This document shows, piece by piece, positions 1-13,000 of a stretch of DNA of 64,000 nt (position 1 is its first letter; every line of letters begins with the position of its first letter). This DNA comes from Manduca sexta (lineage: Eukaryota; Arthropoda; Insecta; Lepidoptera; Sphingidae): assembly GCF_014839805.1 (NCBI RefSeq), contig NC_051128.1, positions 13,840,466-13,904,465 on the forward strand, read 5' to 3'. The position numbers and the translations under genes are program-made. A model generated the notes under the pieces. The model ran no database searches. It worked only from the letters and a program-made list of their open reading frames with translations, and had not been told where the DNA came from.

Positions 1-290
1 TTCGGAGGATCATACGAAGCATGTCGTGTCGTTGTCAAGCTGTGATTAGGACTCAAAGGGGCCACACAACTTAATAACAGTCACTAAAGACGAATATTTT
101 AATCAACATAAAAATATTTCTATGACGGACCTTTTTTATCAACTAGTAGTTTTTCGCCGACAATGTACATTTTTATTTTAATAAAAAAAATACTAAATGA
201 GTTTTTTTTATAATTGTAATAAATATTTTTTTTTTAATTTACAAAGAAATATTAAGCGTGAAAATAATTTAAATCTAATTGTTAATTAAT
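1..290 (+). pseudogene. Tc1/mariner transposase 3' end
   Basis: The window opens inside the C-terminus of a Tc1-type transposase. The frame reads RRIIRSMSCRCQAVIRTQRG and stops at a TAA near 70. The AT-rich 3' tail then matches the inverted copy at 7995-8250 (shared GACGGACCTTTTTATCAACT and GTACATTTTTATTTTAATAA). Homology ends near 285, where an unrelated LINE end begins. Confidence 0.75.
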
Positions 291-291
291 T

Positions 292-545
292 TTGTCTAAA
301 TATTTAGAATGGGCACATGAGGTTACCGACATGTGGGATGTGAACTCTACAATTATTGTCCCGATTGTCGTTTCTGCGCATGAGTTGATACCAAAGAGCC
401 TCGACCGACATCTTCGGAAGCTCTCAATTGGCCGTTGGGTCGGAGGCCAGATGCAGAAGGCAGTATTGCTGGACACGGCGCGCATTGTGAGGAGATTCCT
501 CACTTTGAATCCCTAACCGCTGGTGGCCCGGGTCTTGAGCTTTGC
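292..545 (+). pseudogene. Non-LTR retrotransposon ORF2 C-terminus
   Basis: The frame MSKYLEWAHEVTDMWDVNST, then VPIVVSAHELIPKSLDRHLR, and ending QKAVLLDTARIVRRFL resembles the extreme C-terminus of LINE ORF2 proteins, which carry an IxRMW...IPVVI...G.+P+...LQK..LL.TARI+R+FL pattern. It is 5'-truncated and abuts the Tc1 tail. The clade cannot be fixed from this piece. Confidence 0.6.
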
Positions 546-689
546 CATCGGAGGGTCATTAATTTTTTTATATGCATGCTTTTTTTTTAAATGTATATGT
601 AAAATGTAAAAAAAATACTTTTAAAATAAAGAGAATTGACCATATATTAATTTTAATGATATAAAATTAATTTGCGAATTTTATCGTGT

Positions 690-955
690 TTTTTTTTTAT
701 ATTATAATTTTCTCTCAACGTTTCGATGACTGCAGCCTTCACGATCACAGAGCGGACTGAGGTGTTGGTCTCTGAAATATCAAAGTTACAACATCTATCT
801 ACATTTTACAATAATACAAATTTCCAAGCCGTAACCATCAAGGCTGCAGTCTTTGAAACGTTGGGAGAAATAATAGTATAAAATTTCGAGATTAAATCCG
901 ATAAAATTGTTTTATTTTAATCTCTAACATTCGCGTAAACGTAAGAAATTATTAT
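690..955. repeat. Interspersed repeat with AACATTCGCGTAAAC core
   Basis: It contains inverted arms (CTCAACGTTTCGATGACTGC and its partner near 850) followed by a conserved block with ATCCGATAAAAT and CTAACATTCGCGTAAACGTA. Related blocks occur at 27585-27750, 36662-36745 and 60840-60955. Confidence 0.6.
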
Positions 956-1059
956 ATTAATTTTATAATACTTAGTAAATATAAGAATAAAATCATTCAT
1001 TTCAATAATATTTTTATCCGTCATGATAGAGGCGATTCCACCGCCATATCAGGTACAAA

Positions 1060-1235
1060 TTCCAAACTACGGGTTGAGCAGGAAACCCAATATCACTTGG
1101 ACTGATCTGGGTTTCGAACCCAAGACCTCGGATAAATAATACAACTGCCCACGCGATACAATTATGTCACGGAGGCAGATTGACGGAACACATATGGCGA
1201 AAAGTTGGTGTGCTCGTTAGGGTTCTGCCTACCAC
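1060..1235 (-). repeat. tRNA-headed SINE fragment
   Basis: On the minus strand it has a B-box-like GGGTTCGAAACCCAG and a body matching the ATGGCGAAA...TTCC segment seen at 56815-57030 and 62640-62870. It is degenerate. Confidence 0.45.
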
Positions 1236-1350
1236 TTCAGGGATGAAAGAATGTACTGACATGGCAATATAAGTATTAAATTTAATACTAATTGAGTGCA
1301 GATTTGTGGTAACATTAAAATGTTGACACATGTCAACATACATATTGGTA

Positions 1351-1704
1351 CAGTCAGCCACAAAAATTGCTGAAAAAACTCAAATTTTCAAATCGAATTT
1401 TTATGTCTATATCGACGGTTGAAAGTCTAATTGACGTAAGCGACACATTTTTTCGAAAAAATTTAACTAGTTTAAAAAAACACGAAAGTTCTGATTTAAT
1501 ATATGTATGAATTTTAGTGTCGCAAAAAAAAATTCGCTTAAGTTAATTAGTCTGTCACACGTCGAAATCAAGTCGTTTATCTTCACTAACATAAATTTCA
1601 GAGGGTTTAATTTATTTTAGGTATAGAAGAAATAATATTTCGATTGAAGTAAATCTGTAAAAGCGTTTTGTTTTTAATGTTTTAGCTACTTCTGTGGCTG
1701 ACTG
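1351..1704. mobile_element. Tc1/mariner-type MITE, CAGTCAGCCACA ends
   Basis: 354 bp between TA dinucleotides (1349-1350 and 1705-1706). Terminal inverted repeats run CAGTCAGCCACAAAAATTGC at the left and CAGTCAGCCACAGAAGTAGC at the right read inward. The interior is AT-rich and noncoding. Confidence 0.75.
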
Positions 1705-1755
1705 TACAATATTACAACTTTGAAACAAATCATAAACTTTGGTACAATTACAATA

Positions 1756-2142
1756 CACCGTGATTTTATAGTCGTTTTGGAACAAAAATTTGGTTACTTA
1801 GAACAATTATTAGGAATTAACAAAAAAAATATGAATTATTGTACTGTTGATAATTAAAAAAAAAAGTTTTTGATAATATTTTTCACTCATTCGAGTTTGA
1901 TAATGATAGTAATGATAGTAGTCGGGACAATTATTCATAGTTATGAATGGCACCGATCGTGGTGATCGTAGTAGTACGTGACATTTAGTTGCATTACCTC
2001 GAGTTCTCATTTATTATTTGTAAACATACATTTTAATGTTTATATATAAAAAAAAACCTTTTATTACATTGGTATTTTTTTAAACTATTATTGATACAGA
2101 ATTTAAAATATTCGGTTCCAAAACGACTGCAAAATCACGGTG
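1756..2142. mobile_element. TA-flanked MITE, CACCGTGATTTT ends
   Basis: 387 bp with TA on both sides. The inverted ends are CACCGTGATTTTATAGTCGT and CACCGTGATTTTGCAGTCGT. The interior shares the block CATAGTTATGAATGGCACCG, in the opposite orientation, with the copy at 43972-44355. It lies only 51 bp from the MITE at 1351-1704. Confidence 0.75.
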
Positions 2143-2365
2143 TATAAACTTTGGTACAATACAACTCAATAAATCAAACTTTGAATTAATATTCCGGTCC
2201 TTTTGGGTTAATGATTACAGTAGGTTCTGAAGTGTCGTTTATGATGAAATTTGATGTGACGTTCTTTGTGCTTTGCGTAGAACGGTTCCAATTCTTATTT
2301 TGGCCGCACGTTTTGAATCTGGAAAAGTGACAGCGCTGAAGTCTTGGTGATTTTTTTACTTCACT

Positions 2366-2655
2366 GGTGGTAGTTCTCATATGTGAAAGTCCGCCTGGGT
2401 AGGTACCACCGCAATATCTATTTCTGCCGCCAAGCAGCAGTGTGTAGTCACTGTAGAGCATTATAGCTAGTGTAACTACTGGACATAATAAGACTTAACA
2501 TCTCATGTCTCAGAATGGCGAACGCAGTAAATTACCAAACAATGCTTTATAATTCAAGGTGTTGGATGGTGTTTCTACTGTTTATGGGCGGTCGTATCGC
2601 TTACCATCAAGCGAACGGCATGGTCGTCTCGTCATACAAAGCAATAAAAAATAAT
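2366..2655 (+). repeat. SINE family 1 (CCGCCAAGCAGCAG), copy 1
   Basis: About 290 bp, from GGTAGTTCTCATATGTGA through CTGCCGCCAAGCAGCAGTGT, GGTGTTGGATGGTGTTTCTA and CTTACCATCAAGCGAACGGC to GCAATAAAAAA. Six copies in the window share this order and an A-rich 3' end, typical of a short retroposon with a LINE-like tail. A minus-strand frame here is a by-product. Confidence 0.75.
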
Positions 2656-2929
2656 CCCTAATATTTAAAAAAAAAAAGTTTTGGTTACCTAGCACCCAAA
2701 TTAGGTTTAACCTGTAATTTGGGTGACAGTGTTCCTCCACAAGTATAATAATGGCTTAAATATATTCGTGAAATAATTTGGGATTTACAAGTGCCTATAT
2801 GAATAACAAAGTAGGAAAGTATCATTATTAATATATATCATGATAGACTCTTATGAAAAACTTAATAAGCTTTTATAGCCTTAATGACGAGATTAGTAAA
2901 CGTAACCTTGAGGTTAGTAGGGTATAATA

Positions 2930-3180
2930 GGGTTAAGGACTCGGTCCAATGCTCGCTCGGATGCTATATTCCCGAGTGTCGACATTGGGCCGTAAGACCA
3001 GAGAAACCGACATACCGTTCCACTGATTTCCACTCACCCTCAAGTTGCGGTAGTGATAACGCGTTTTTCCCCGAGAAACAAAAGCTACAACGCGACAAGT
3101 ACCACGCATAAACGCAATACGACTAAAACTATGAATTATAAAACACTGCGCAGGCACAGCGCTTGCCACTCTGGGACTAG
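2930..3180. repeat. GC-richer repeat-like patch, unidentified
   Basis: A 250-bp patch with higher GC and frames on both strands (up to 78 codons). It has no start context, no splice-site support and no family resemblance. It looks like transposon-derived sequence, but I cannot name it. Confidence 0.3.
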
Positions 3181-3560
3181 ATGTAAAGCCAAATTTTCGC
3201 AGAAATTAGACACATTGACTACAATGTCCTTCAAACAGAAACACAACAGTTCATACAAAATGTTTTTGGCATAAACAGAAATTGGTGGCCGCCAGACTGG
3301 AGACTTGCCACTTAAAGAATTTCAAACCTAAACACGATTCATAGAGAAATGTTATTAAACATTTTAAAATTATTTTTTATTTTTTCAAGTTAACAAGGGT
3401 AGTGGGACGATATAAAGTCCGTATTCCTTGGTTATTAATGGCATTGTGCGTAGTATAGGCAAGTATGAAGCCACCATGAAAGCGACTGTTCGATTAATTA
3501 TTTAGTTATATAAAAAATTTGGTGCAATGATTTGCCTACCATCATGATTTTATCAACTTA

Positions 3561-3770
3561 CCCCCTTATTCATAGACGTTTTTTATCTATGGACGGAATA
3601 AATCTGAGAGAACAAGTCTGTTTCTGTATTGAGATACCACAATATTAGCCAAACACAACGGCCCTATGTCTACGCACTGCGAAGGCTGCCATGCCGTCAG
3701 CACTGAGAATCAGACTGATTATCACAGCAATGCTCCGTCCTTAGATAAATAACGTTTATGAATAAGGGGG
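3561..3770. mobile_element. PIF/Harbinger-type MITE, TTA target duplication
   Basis: 210 bp with ends CCCCCTTATTCATAGACGTT and the inverse. It is flanked by TTA at 3558-3560 and 3771-3773; a 3-bp TWA duplication is typical of PIF/Harbinger. It shares a core (CCCTATGTCTACGCACTGCG, in inverted sense) with 16336-16599. It sits just downstream of gene A exon 7. Confidence 0.75.
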
Positions 3771-3862
3771 TTAGAATTTTAGGGTCTGAACCGTTAAGGT
3801 ACTGACATTGACGATGCATATTAGCACATGCCATGGCACTTATTACTTAGTTAATAAAATAT

Positions 3863-4049
3863 TTACCGGCTTTTAAGTTGTCTGTATATTTTCTTCTTGA
3901 CGACAAATATCATAAAAATAGCTAGACCGATAAACACATTGTAAATATCGGTGATTTCCCAAATAACGTAGCCAGGTAATTTATAGGACAATATCTCGAA
4001 AACCCAGCTGAGTCCCATCACGATAGATAACTTGAGATACACCATGAAT
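3863..4049 (-). CDS. Gene A exon 7: TM6-TM7 and start of cytoplasmic tail
   Basis: The acceptor is CCTTTCAG|ATTCAT. It encodes RFMVYLKLSIVMGLSWVFE, then ITDIYNVFIGLAIFMIFV, then KKKIYRQLKSR. Reading to the in-frame TAA gives 187 nt. The alternative end at 3867 uses donor CG|GTAAAT and gives 183 nt, the same as gene B to its own GT. A phase-2 GTAA donor always creates an in-frame stop, so the apparent stop does not prove that the protein ends here. Confidence 0.88.
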
Positions 4050-7000
4050 CTGAAAGGTAGATTGGGTATGAACATCATTGAATATTAGGTGTTACGACTC
4101 CGCCCGATTGACGTATCTTTCTGTCAAACCTTCTTGTGTACTAAATTGTATTTTTAGTAACAAAAGCTAGTAAGACGTAACATTTTAGGAGAAAATTTTC
4201 CATAACAATGTCCTTAGTCATAGATCTATTAGAATTACAGTGTAGTATAGATAACTTAATAAATATTTATTTACCAAGAGATCATTTGCTAAGATTGCCT
4301 TATACAACATATTTAGTGACCGTATGAGTGGTCTACCAAAGACTATTTTTAAACGTCGTCAACTCGTCTAAAAAAGTGTTGCCTATAATTGATTTGTTTT
4401 CTTACCTGGCCCATTGCTTGCGTTGTCCAACAGTGCTGCTAGAGTTGGAAAGGTCAAGTACTTTCGTACCCCGACTGAGTCTCCACACGTTAAATGCAGT
4501 CATCAAGAAAAAGAGCCAATTCATAGAAATCATGATCGTCATTGGTATGTAAAGATACAGAAACTTAGATCCACCTGAAACCAACATTAATACATCTAAG
4601 TTCTTGGTATCACCTCATCTTTTGGCAGCCTAATTGAGCTGTAAATAGCTAGGTTTTGGACTAGATTTCCAGATTCCAGAAAATCATGTTTTTATACGTG
4701 AACGTTAACAAAGTCTGGAATTTACTTCCAATAAGGCCCTCAGCACCTATCATTGCAAAATCGAGAATACAAAATGGCGCTTTTATCCCGAAAAACTATC
4801 ACACGGCCGGAGCCACACGTAAAAGCTAGTCAAATATATAATTTCTGTTATTTACAACTAATGTTATTATCTAAGGGTGACGGCAGTTCATCATCAGTAG
4901 TTTCAACTCGTAGCTCTAGATTATGTGCTGCGCTTTACGGACTTGGCACCCACCATCTGAACCATCAGCTTACGAGCAATAAACTCGTCTTCTCATATAG
5001 TTTTACACAAACAGATTTCATTCCTTGTACTCATAATTATAATCCATTACTTACCATCTAAGAAACAACCGGTTGCACCAATTTTAGGCAAAACAAACCA
5101 AGGATATTGACGAAGTTCTAATGTGTTCAGGATACCAAGGGCAATTGTCATTATTAATGGTAATCCGTATGCATACAAACAGTACTTTATAAACCTCTTG
5201 CGATCTTCACGGCGGCCAATACTACGGGATTTGGCGTAACTCCTAAAGAAAGAGATGACAGTATTTAGTGCGTTGCAACGAGCAAAATTGAATGTTCTGG
5301 ATGTGACTTGCTACAGTTTAATAGTAGTGTTCATTATGTAGTTGAGTACATTGTTGTCATTCAATTTTATAAAGATATAAATATATAGAAGAGTTGCTAT
5401 AGCATAGACTGGCAAACGAGCAAGTCTATGCCAGATAGTGTCCTCAGATATTCCTGATACCAAAATAATCGTAGATGCGTTGCCGTATGAAACATTGTGA
5501 GATAGAGATAAAGAGAGAGAGAGCGAGAGAGGGGGAAGTAGGCAGGTTATCCTCCAGATGTAAAAGTTCTACTAAATGCTCAAATATTCAGGTATGAAAA
5601 ACCCAAATGTTCAAATATTATTATTACCTGCTCGTAGTTTTGTTTAACGAACAGTTTTACTTTAAATAAGTCATTCTATCCGAATTTATAATTATAGGTA
5701 GTGTATTAATATATTTCCCTTGTATGTTATGATAATAATGAAGGTTATCAATAAACGGAAGCAATGGAACTCATAACAAACGTGTTGTTAGTGTTAATAT
5801 ATAAATAAAGTAATGTTTTTTTTAGTGCCTACATTAGATCTGTTCGTATATACAGTAGTGCGAATAATTTACAACGAAATAGGTTACGTGCTCTTTGATG
5901 GTGCCTGGAATAGCGCCGGTTGCGATTCTTAGGCGCTTAGTACTTACACCAAATGCACACTTATGCGCGAAAAGATGTTTATCGCGTCAAAGAATAGTAG
6001 ACATACCTCCTAGTGGCACATTTAGATGTTTGCTGGTGGTAGGATATATTTTATATCCGCCCGAATAGCGATTAACGTATACAAGGTGTTAATACCCGCC
6101 ATAATAGCCCATGTCGCGCTCCGGTATCAACCTGTGTATATCTGGTTCCAAAAGGCCGGCATAATTGTGACGACTGCCGAGGGGTAATCATCTCTCGTCA
6201 GTATGTATTGTACCCCACTCACCATCAGGCGCAGTGGAGTCACTTTGCCGTGCTCGTTTAAAAAAAAACCGGCGCCCAATTTCCCCTCACTTTTCCTTAC
6301 CTTATTCTACCGCAATAAACTTCGCTATGGCGGATTTTTCATCATATGTAACATGATCGGTATCCCTACTCCCAATATTGTAAAACTAAGTGCTTATATA
6401 AAAGTGTTATATTTTGCTATGAAGTGGTTGACCAGCATACGTGTTCCCTTCTTCCTATAATTTAGGGTCCTTCCAACAGAGTGTGGACAAGCAATTATGC
6501 CAGCATGACTGCAGACCGTCTGGGGATGCCTGTATATTTTGCTGGTCCCCACTTTGTTTGGGCTTCTCTTCATTTATTTATTTATTACACTTTATATACA
6601 AAGAGTATAAAAGCGGACTTAATGCCGAAGGCATTCTCTACCAGTCAACCTTTAGGTGGTGCAGATACTAAAGAGGTAGGTGTACATAAAGAGAGAAGGT
6701 AGTGGGGAGAATATTAAAATCAATTCAAAGAAATATAAAATCTACGTCATATAAATACATACATACTTAGGTACCATATTTACCATCAGGTATAGTGTAA
6801 CCATTTTGCCGAGCTTCGATATAAAAAAAACACTTACCTAAAAGTCCACCAGATATCTATTGACATTACATTCATCCAGCAGAAACTTGACATGAAAAAG
6901 AAATAGGTCGCCATTGCTGCAACAATAGAAAAAAATACAGAATTGTACTGTACTAACTTTATTGTAAATACACTATAAATATCAAAGAAAAATAACCAAG

Positions 7001-10000
7001 ATATATATCCGCCCACGTGATAAAGTTTATTCGAGGTAAATTTTTCCATTATAAAGCCTATGTTCTTCCCAAGGTTTTAAACTATCTCCATACCAATTCT
7101 TTTCGAAATCTCTTAGGTAGTTTTTGCGTTTAGTCAGGCAGACAGATGTGGTTGGGGAATGGGGACTGTGTTTTATAATAATTCTTTTTAGATTTTTTTA
7201 AGAGGAACAAACAACAACAAACCCTTTATTGTTGCATAAATTTAACCGTTAACGCAACGCACGTAACGAAAGCTCTCAAAAGTAAACATTTTCTCCGTTT
7301 TTGTAACATTGTTTATTACTACTCCGCTCCTATTGGTTATAGCGTGATGATATATAGCCTTCCTCGATAAGTGGGCTATCCAACACTAAAATAATTTTTC
7401 AGTTCGAACCAATAATTCCTGAGATTAGCGCGTTCAAACAAACAAACTATTCAGCTTTATATAATAGTATAGATATGGTAGAATTAATTTAAACACCGGT
7501 GATACAAATGGCGGTCTTTTCATTCGAGGTGATCCCTACCAGATATAATTAAAGCGAACGTTGGTGGTCAAACGTTTAGTGCTCAAAATAATTATTTACC
7601 AAAAGGATATACTGGCGTAATAGAAAAAAAAAACTCACCTAAAACATTGCAGTATTTCACCTGATGATTTTGATTGACATAAAGGGCTACGTATGCTCCA
7701 AATAAGCAAAATACATAAGCCATTACAATTTTTCCACCAAGGTTTCTTCTTAGATTTGGTAGTAATAAGTAGACTACAAATACTAAAAGAAGGAAGAAGC
7801 TCGTCAATAAATCGGCTGAAAAAAAAAACAACTATTAGTGCATTGGTTTAATTGTAGCGTACAATGTATTACATAGGATGGTAAACTTTTGAGGTTATTC
7901 TTTAAAATTTGCGTGAATCAAAATATCTTATTTATTGTTGAATAATACGCGAAAATAATTGTGAAGGCCATCATTCTAGAGAAATATGCTACTCAAAAAA
8001 ATTAGAGGAACAAGGTTTTGGTCCTTTTTATTCTTTAAATTATAATTAGATTTAAAACAGTTTCATCCTAATTATTTTCTAGTAAATTTTTTGAGATTTT
8101 TATTTTTTACAATTATTAAAAAAACTCGTTTAGTGTTTTTCTTTTATTAAAATAAAAATGTACATCGTCGACGAAAAACGAATAGTTGATAAAAAGGTCC
8201 GTCTTAGAAAAAATCTAATATTGATTAAATATTCGACTTTAGTGATTGTTAGCAAGTTGTGTGTCTCTTATAAGCCCTAATCACAGCTTGACAACGACAC
8301 GACATGCTTCGTATGATCCTCCGAATATGTTCTTGTGGAATTCGCTCAAATTCTACACTACAGTGATCTGCTGCTATATTTGAAGTAATAGGACATTTCA
8401 GAATGCGCCTGTCAAGCAAATCCCAAACGTGCTCAATAGAATTTAGGTTACGGCTCATGGAAGGCCATTACACGGATTTCATGATGCTGTGAGTAATTTG
8501 AAATGACGACTACGACATGTAGCTTAGCAATATGCATTAGAAGTAAACGACCGATGCGAGTACGAATGAGTTCTTGAAACACTAAGTCTACAAGACCACA
8601 GTTCCCTCCTAGACGCCGAGGACTTACCGCGTTCTCTGTCCTTCTGACCCTTCTAATAGTTCCGGCGCGCGACAACGAATAAAGGTAACAGATAGTAGTT
8701 AGTTCGCTCATCCCATAATCGCTGATCGCCTCGTGGCATTCCTGAGCCGAGGTTCGTAATTGCCCTCAGCATGATAACTTCATTTGGGTTGCGAGCGCTT
8801 AAAGACCTCACCCAAAATGTCAGGTGTGATTGTATAAGCCGATCCTTTTTAGGCTAATAAACGTAGGCCATGTTAAAGAAAAAGCTGTCATATCATTTCT
8901 GTTTGTGCAGCGGTCAATGTGAAATCAATAAATATAAATGTTTACGCTAAGGAGACTATTTTAAATCTATGTCGGATTTATAAGAACTCTATTGATTTAT
9001 TTTTATTATTAAGTTTATAATATTGTTAATGCGGAGTTTGTGATGTGTAACAGTTAAGTTATAAATACATGCAGGTATTATATCATGCTGAAGTTATGAT
9101 GTAATTGTAATTATTGCATCATATTACCTATACATTGTATAATCATTTAGTTTATATGTATGTTACTGCAATAACCCATATATCAATAGTTCTTAGGTTA
9201 ATTACGTATCAGTCAAGCACCTACGGAGCGTCGAAATACTTTTTGTCAAATCTAAAACACAAGATTGTAGTCTCTAAATGTACGCAAAGGAGTATCTTTA
9301 AATATCATTTCTGATACTCGTGGGTCATTGTCGCAGCATGTTCGCTTCACTCAGTCGGCTCGTGCATCAGAGGTTCCAACCCAACCCAACCTAACCAACC
9401 ATAGGATTACTGTGACATAACTTAAAAATTGGTAAGATATTATACAGTATGGGTTTCTAGTTGAGATTAACGAATTTCCGGAATAAAATCTAAGATTTAC
9501 AGCGTCAATGATGGAAAAATTTCGTAATGAAAGATGATCTCAAATCATTTTGGACTTTTACTGCTTAAAAGTTAAATCTTATGCTATGTCGGAAAATAGG
9601 ATACATCGTAGTTTGAGGATTTATCCACCACATGTACGGACTGGAAGGACTAATTAGGTTTTCGCCAACAATATACAATTTCTTTTTAAAATACAAAATG
9701 CGTTTTTTCAATCAATGTAGTAATAAAATTAGTAACAAGAGTAAAATTTACAAAATTTATTTTATATCTAATTGTAGTTAAACAATAGAAAGAAAAGAAT
9801 TTTAGCACCTAAGCAGGTTACTCTGTCATTTATCTTTTTTCGCATATATTTTTATAAGTTACATGCAAAAAATCTGCCGTGTGTTTAAATTACAGATGCA
9901 ACGGATAGCTGTTTAGCCGGATACCAGATACCGGATATCCGGGCAACTTTGTAGGCGGATAGTCGGATATTCGGCCACCGGATATCTAAGTACTTAAAAT

Positions 10001-13000
10001 ATTCATTCATGATAGTGGTGCTAACATGGTGAAGAGTGTTCCTTTGGCTAAGTATGATTCTGCTAGAAGTTTTATACATACGCTTCACAGATCTATAAGT
10101 GAATTGCTCAAAGTCCAGGGTGAAATGACAACAATGATTGCTACTGGAAGACGATTTGTCACTTCAATCACTCTTAAAATGATACTTATTGATAACTAAG
10201 TAAAACAATTACACTACCTAAAGTAGTTTTTTTTTAGTCCAGTATACGATCGGCCGGATACCCGAATAGGCGCTAGACGCCCGGTATCCGGCCGGATAAT
10301 GTTTAGGCCGGGTAGACCAGATACCGGATAGTTAACGGATATCCATTTAGTTTCTAGTTTAAATGTTTACTCGACTAAAGATGTAAGTACCTATGTAAGT
10401 ACCTACTATAATAACCTGAACACAAATTGTCAACAGGAAACTCGATTCAGGAATTCTATTACTGGAAGTTAACACAATATGTTCATAAAACTTTATCTTA
10501 CCGTATATTTGGTAGAATTTGACTGATCTGTTCACGTTATTTGGTATTTCATTTTCATCAACCCATATATGGAATGAAGGTTTTTGATCTGGGTTTGTCA
10601 TAAAATAGTCTATGCAAAATACCGTAGCGTCCCATACATGCCATCTGTCGTAGAAGTTAGGCTTTTCTCTGTATACATTACCACCCTGAAATGAAAAATA
10701 TAATGTGATATTTGCTAATGGTAGGTCTCTCACATGTCACTATGTGAGAGTCAGTCTGGGTAGATACGTGCCACCGCAATGTCTATTTCTGCCGCCAAGC
10801 AGCAGTGTGTAGTCACTGTTGTGTTCCGGTTAGAAGGGCATTCTAGCCAGTGTAACTATTCGACATAATGAGACTGTAACATCTCATGTCGCAGGATGGC
10901 GAGCGCCGTGAAATATCAAACAATATTTTGTAATTCAAGGTGTTGGATGGTGTTTCTACTGTTTATGGGCGGTCGTACCGCTTACCATCAGGCGAAGGGC
11001 AATTTCGTCTCGTCATTCAAAGCAATAACCAAAAAAAAACACAAAAACTCTATCTAGATTACATGAACGCGTTATCTAGACAGTAATGCTCGTAGCTCTA
11101 CCCACGTAGAAAACCTTTCCTGGTATAAAAAATGCAGCGTTCTTTTCATAGCTATTCCACAGCGCCATCTGTGCGAAAGCGCATTAACTATGTAAAAATT
11201 TTGATATAAATACATTTGTTCATTCCGGGAACACATAATCGGGATTAAAAGTAGCCTATATCTTATAGGAAATGATTTGTCCATGTGCCAAATTTCATCC
11301 AACTCTACTGATGCTGCAAAGATGCTGCATTATTCTAACAAACCTTCCAAAAGATTTTAATTTTCTAATTTATAATAGTTATATTATTTCTTATTCGTTA
11401 ATAAATGGGAAAGTTGCTGAAAATATTTGTATGTTAGAAATAAATGCAGAAACAGCTGAACAGATTCGAATAAAATTTGGCAGTCGGGTAGAGCCTATCC
11501 TGGATTAACACATTGGCTACTTATTTCCCGATAATTGGCCTCTAGCGCTTTGAATCACTTCCAATGGCTGTTCACGCGGGCGAAATCGCGAGCAACACCT
11601 AGTAATAATTAAAATTAGTAAGAGTAAGATTCATAAGATTATTATAAATGTGTCTTCAAATCTTTTCCCCAGTTTTCAAATCTTCCTTATTGGTAATATA
11701 GATTACATTTGTTGTTACTGTATGCGTGCGCTTTGATTTTGAGACGAAAAGTCTGTCACAATTTTTGATGATAAAACGTTTAAATATGAACGAAGAATTA
11801 GGACAAGGCATCGATATATTGAATCCGTGTATTTTTTAGATCACGATTGCTTTAAACTATCTTTTTACTGCTGCAAAAAAAAATTACTTGACAATGCCAT
11901 GGTGGGTTTGTGTGAAACGATGGGTAATGTCTATTTAATACGTTAAACAATATGAATCAAAGGTTTGTTATAAGGAGCTGAACTATGAATCACTGTCATG
12001 CATCCGAGGTGTGACGGAATACACAGGGTAATTTTGACATGGCGTTATTAAATGAAACCACATACTTATCTACTTGGAAATAACACTTTACAATAAGTTA
12101 CATGAGCCGTAGACTTAAAATAAATAAGTTTAAGTTTCGAACAGAATAAATATTAATAAAAAGTAATTTTAATATTATGCGCCCTAATGCCGCTACTACT
12201 GCTACTTCAAGAGAATTCCTCACAGCGGCAACATCATACTTTCAGTCAAAAATAACTTCACGCACACGCCATATTTGCATTAAAGTACAAAATTATCAAA
12301 AAATCAGAAAACTAACACCAGGATTTTTGGTAAAAATATTCGTTATTAATGAGTGATTTTTGTCACAATGTCAGCAAAGGTGAAGACGAGTATGTGGTTT
12401 CATTTAGTAACGCAATGTCAAAATGTACCGTATAAAGAGATACTACTCAGTCCGCCAAACGCTGAATGTATTAAAATATAAAAATAAAACTGTTAGCAGA
12501 TAAAATTACTTAACAGAAGGTAACCTGCAAAGAAGGTATTCTAAGATTTTTTTTGCGTAAGGTGTTTAAATAAGTTTATGAAATTTCAAGAAGGTGTTTC
12601 ATTCTCAAAAGCGGCATGATAAGGGCACTATTTTTAATATCCATTTAAAAATATAATTTGATTAACATCCGAGACTACGAATGTGTTACTTAATGTAAAT
12701 TAATCTCTCTCGTAGTAGTGAATATTGTCTATTGCACCGGATAATGCCGACAATTTAATTTTAAAAACATAAGTGTATATAGCGTACTTGGAAGGTAGAA
12801 GGAAACTTTGTTTCTCAATCATTTTGCGGTTATCCATCTATCCTAATGGCACAAAGCTAGCTCCATAAGATCTAAATATAACCGCTTACTCACCAGTAGG
12901 CAGGGTGGAGACTGGAGACTGTCAAAGTACTTTACACGAATACAAAAAAAGCTTGATACTTGATGCAAAACTGCTTTGGAAGGCATATGTTGAAAAGAAA

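Noticed and set aside
4753..5061. Plus-strand 102-codon frame
   Set aside because: It overlaps the 3' border of gene A exon 5 on the other strand and a Helitron tail, and has no family resemblance.
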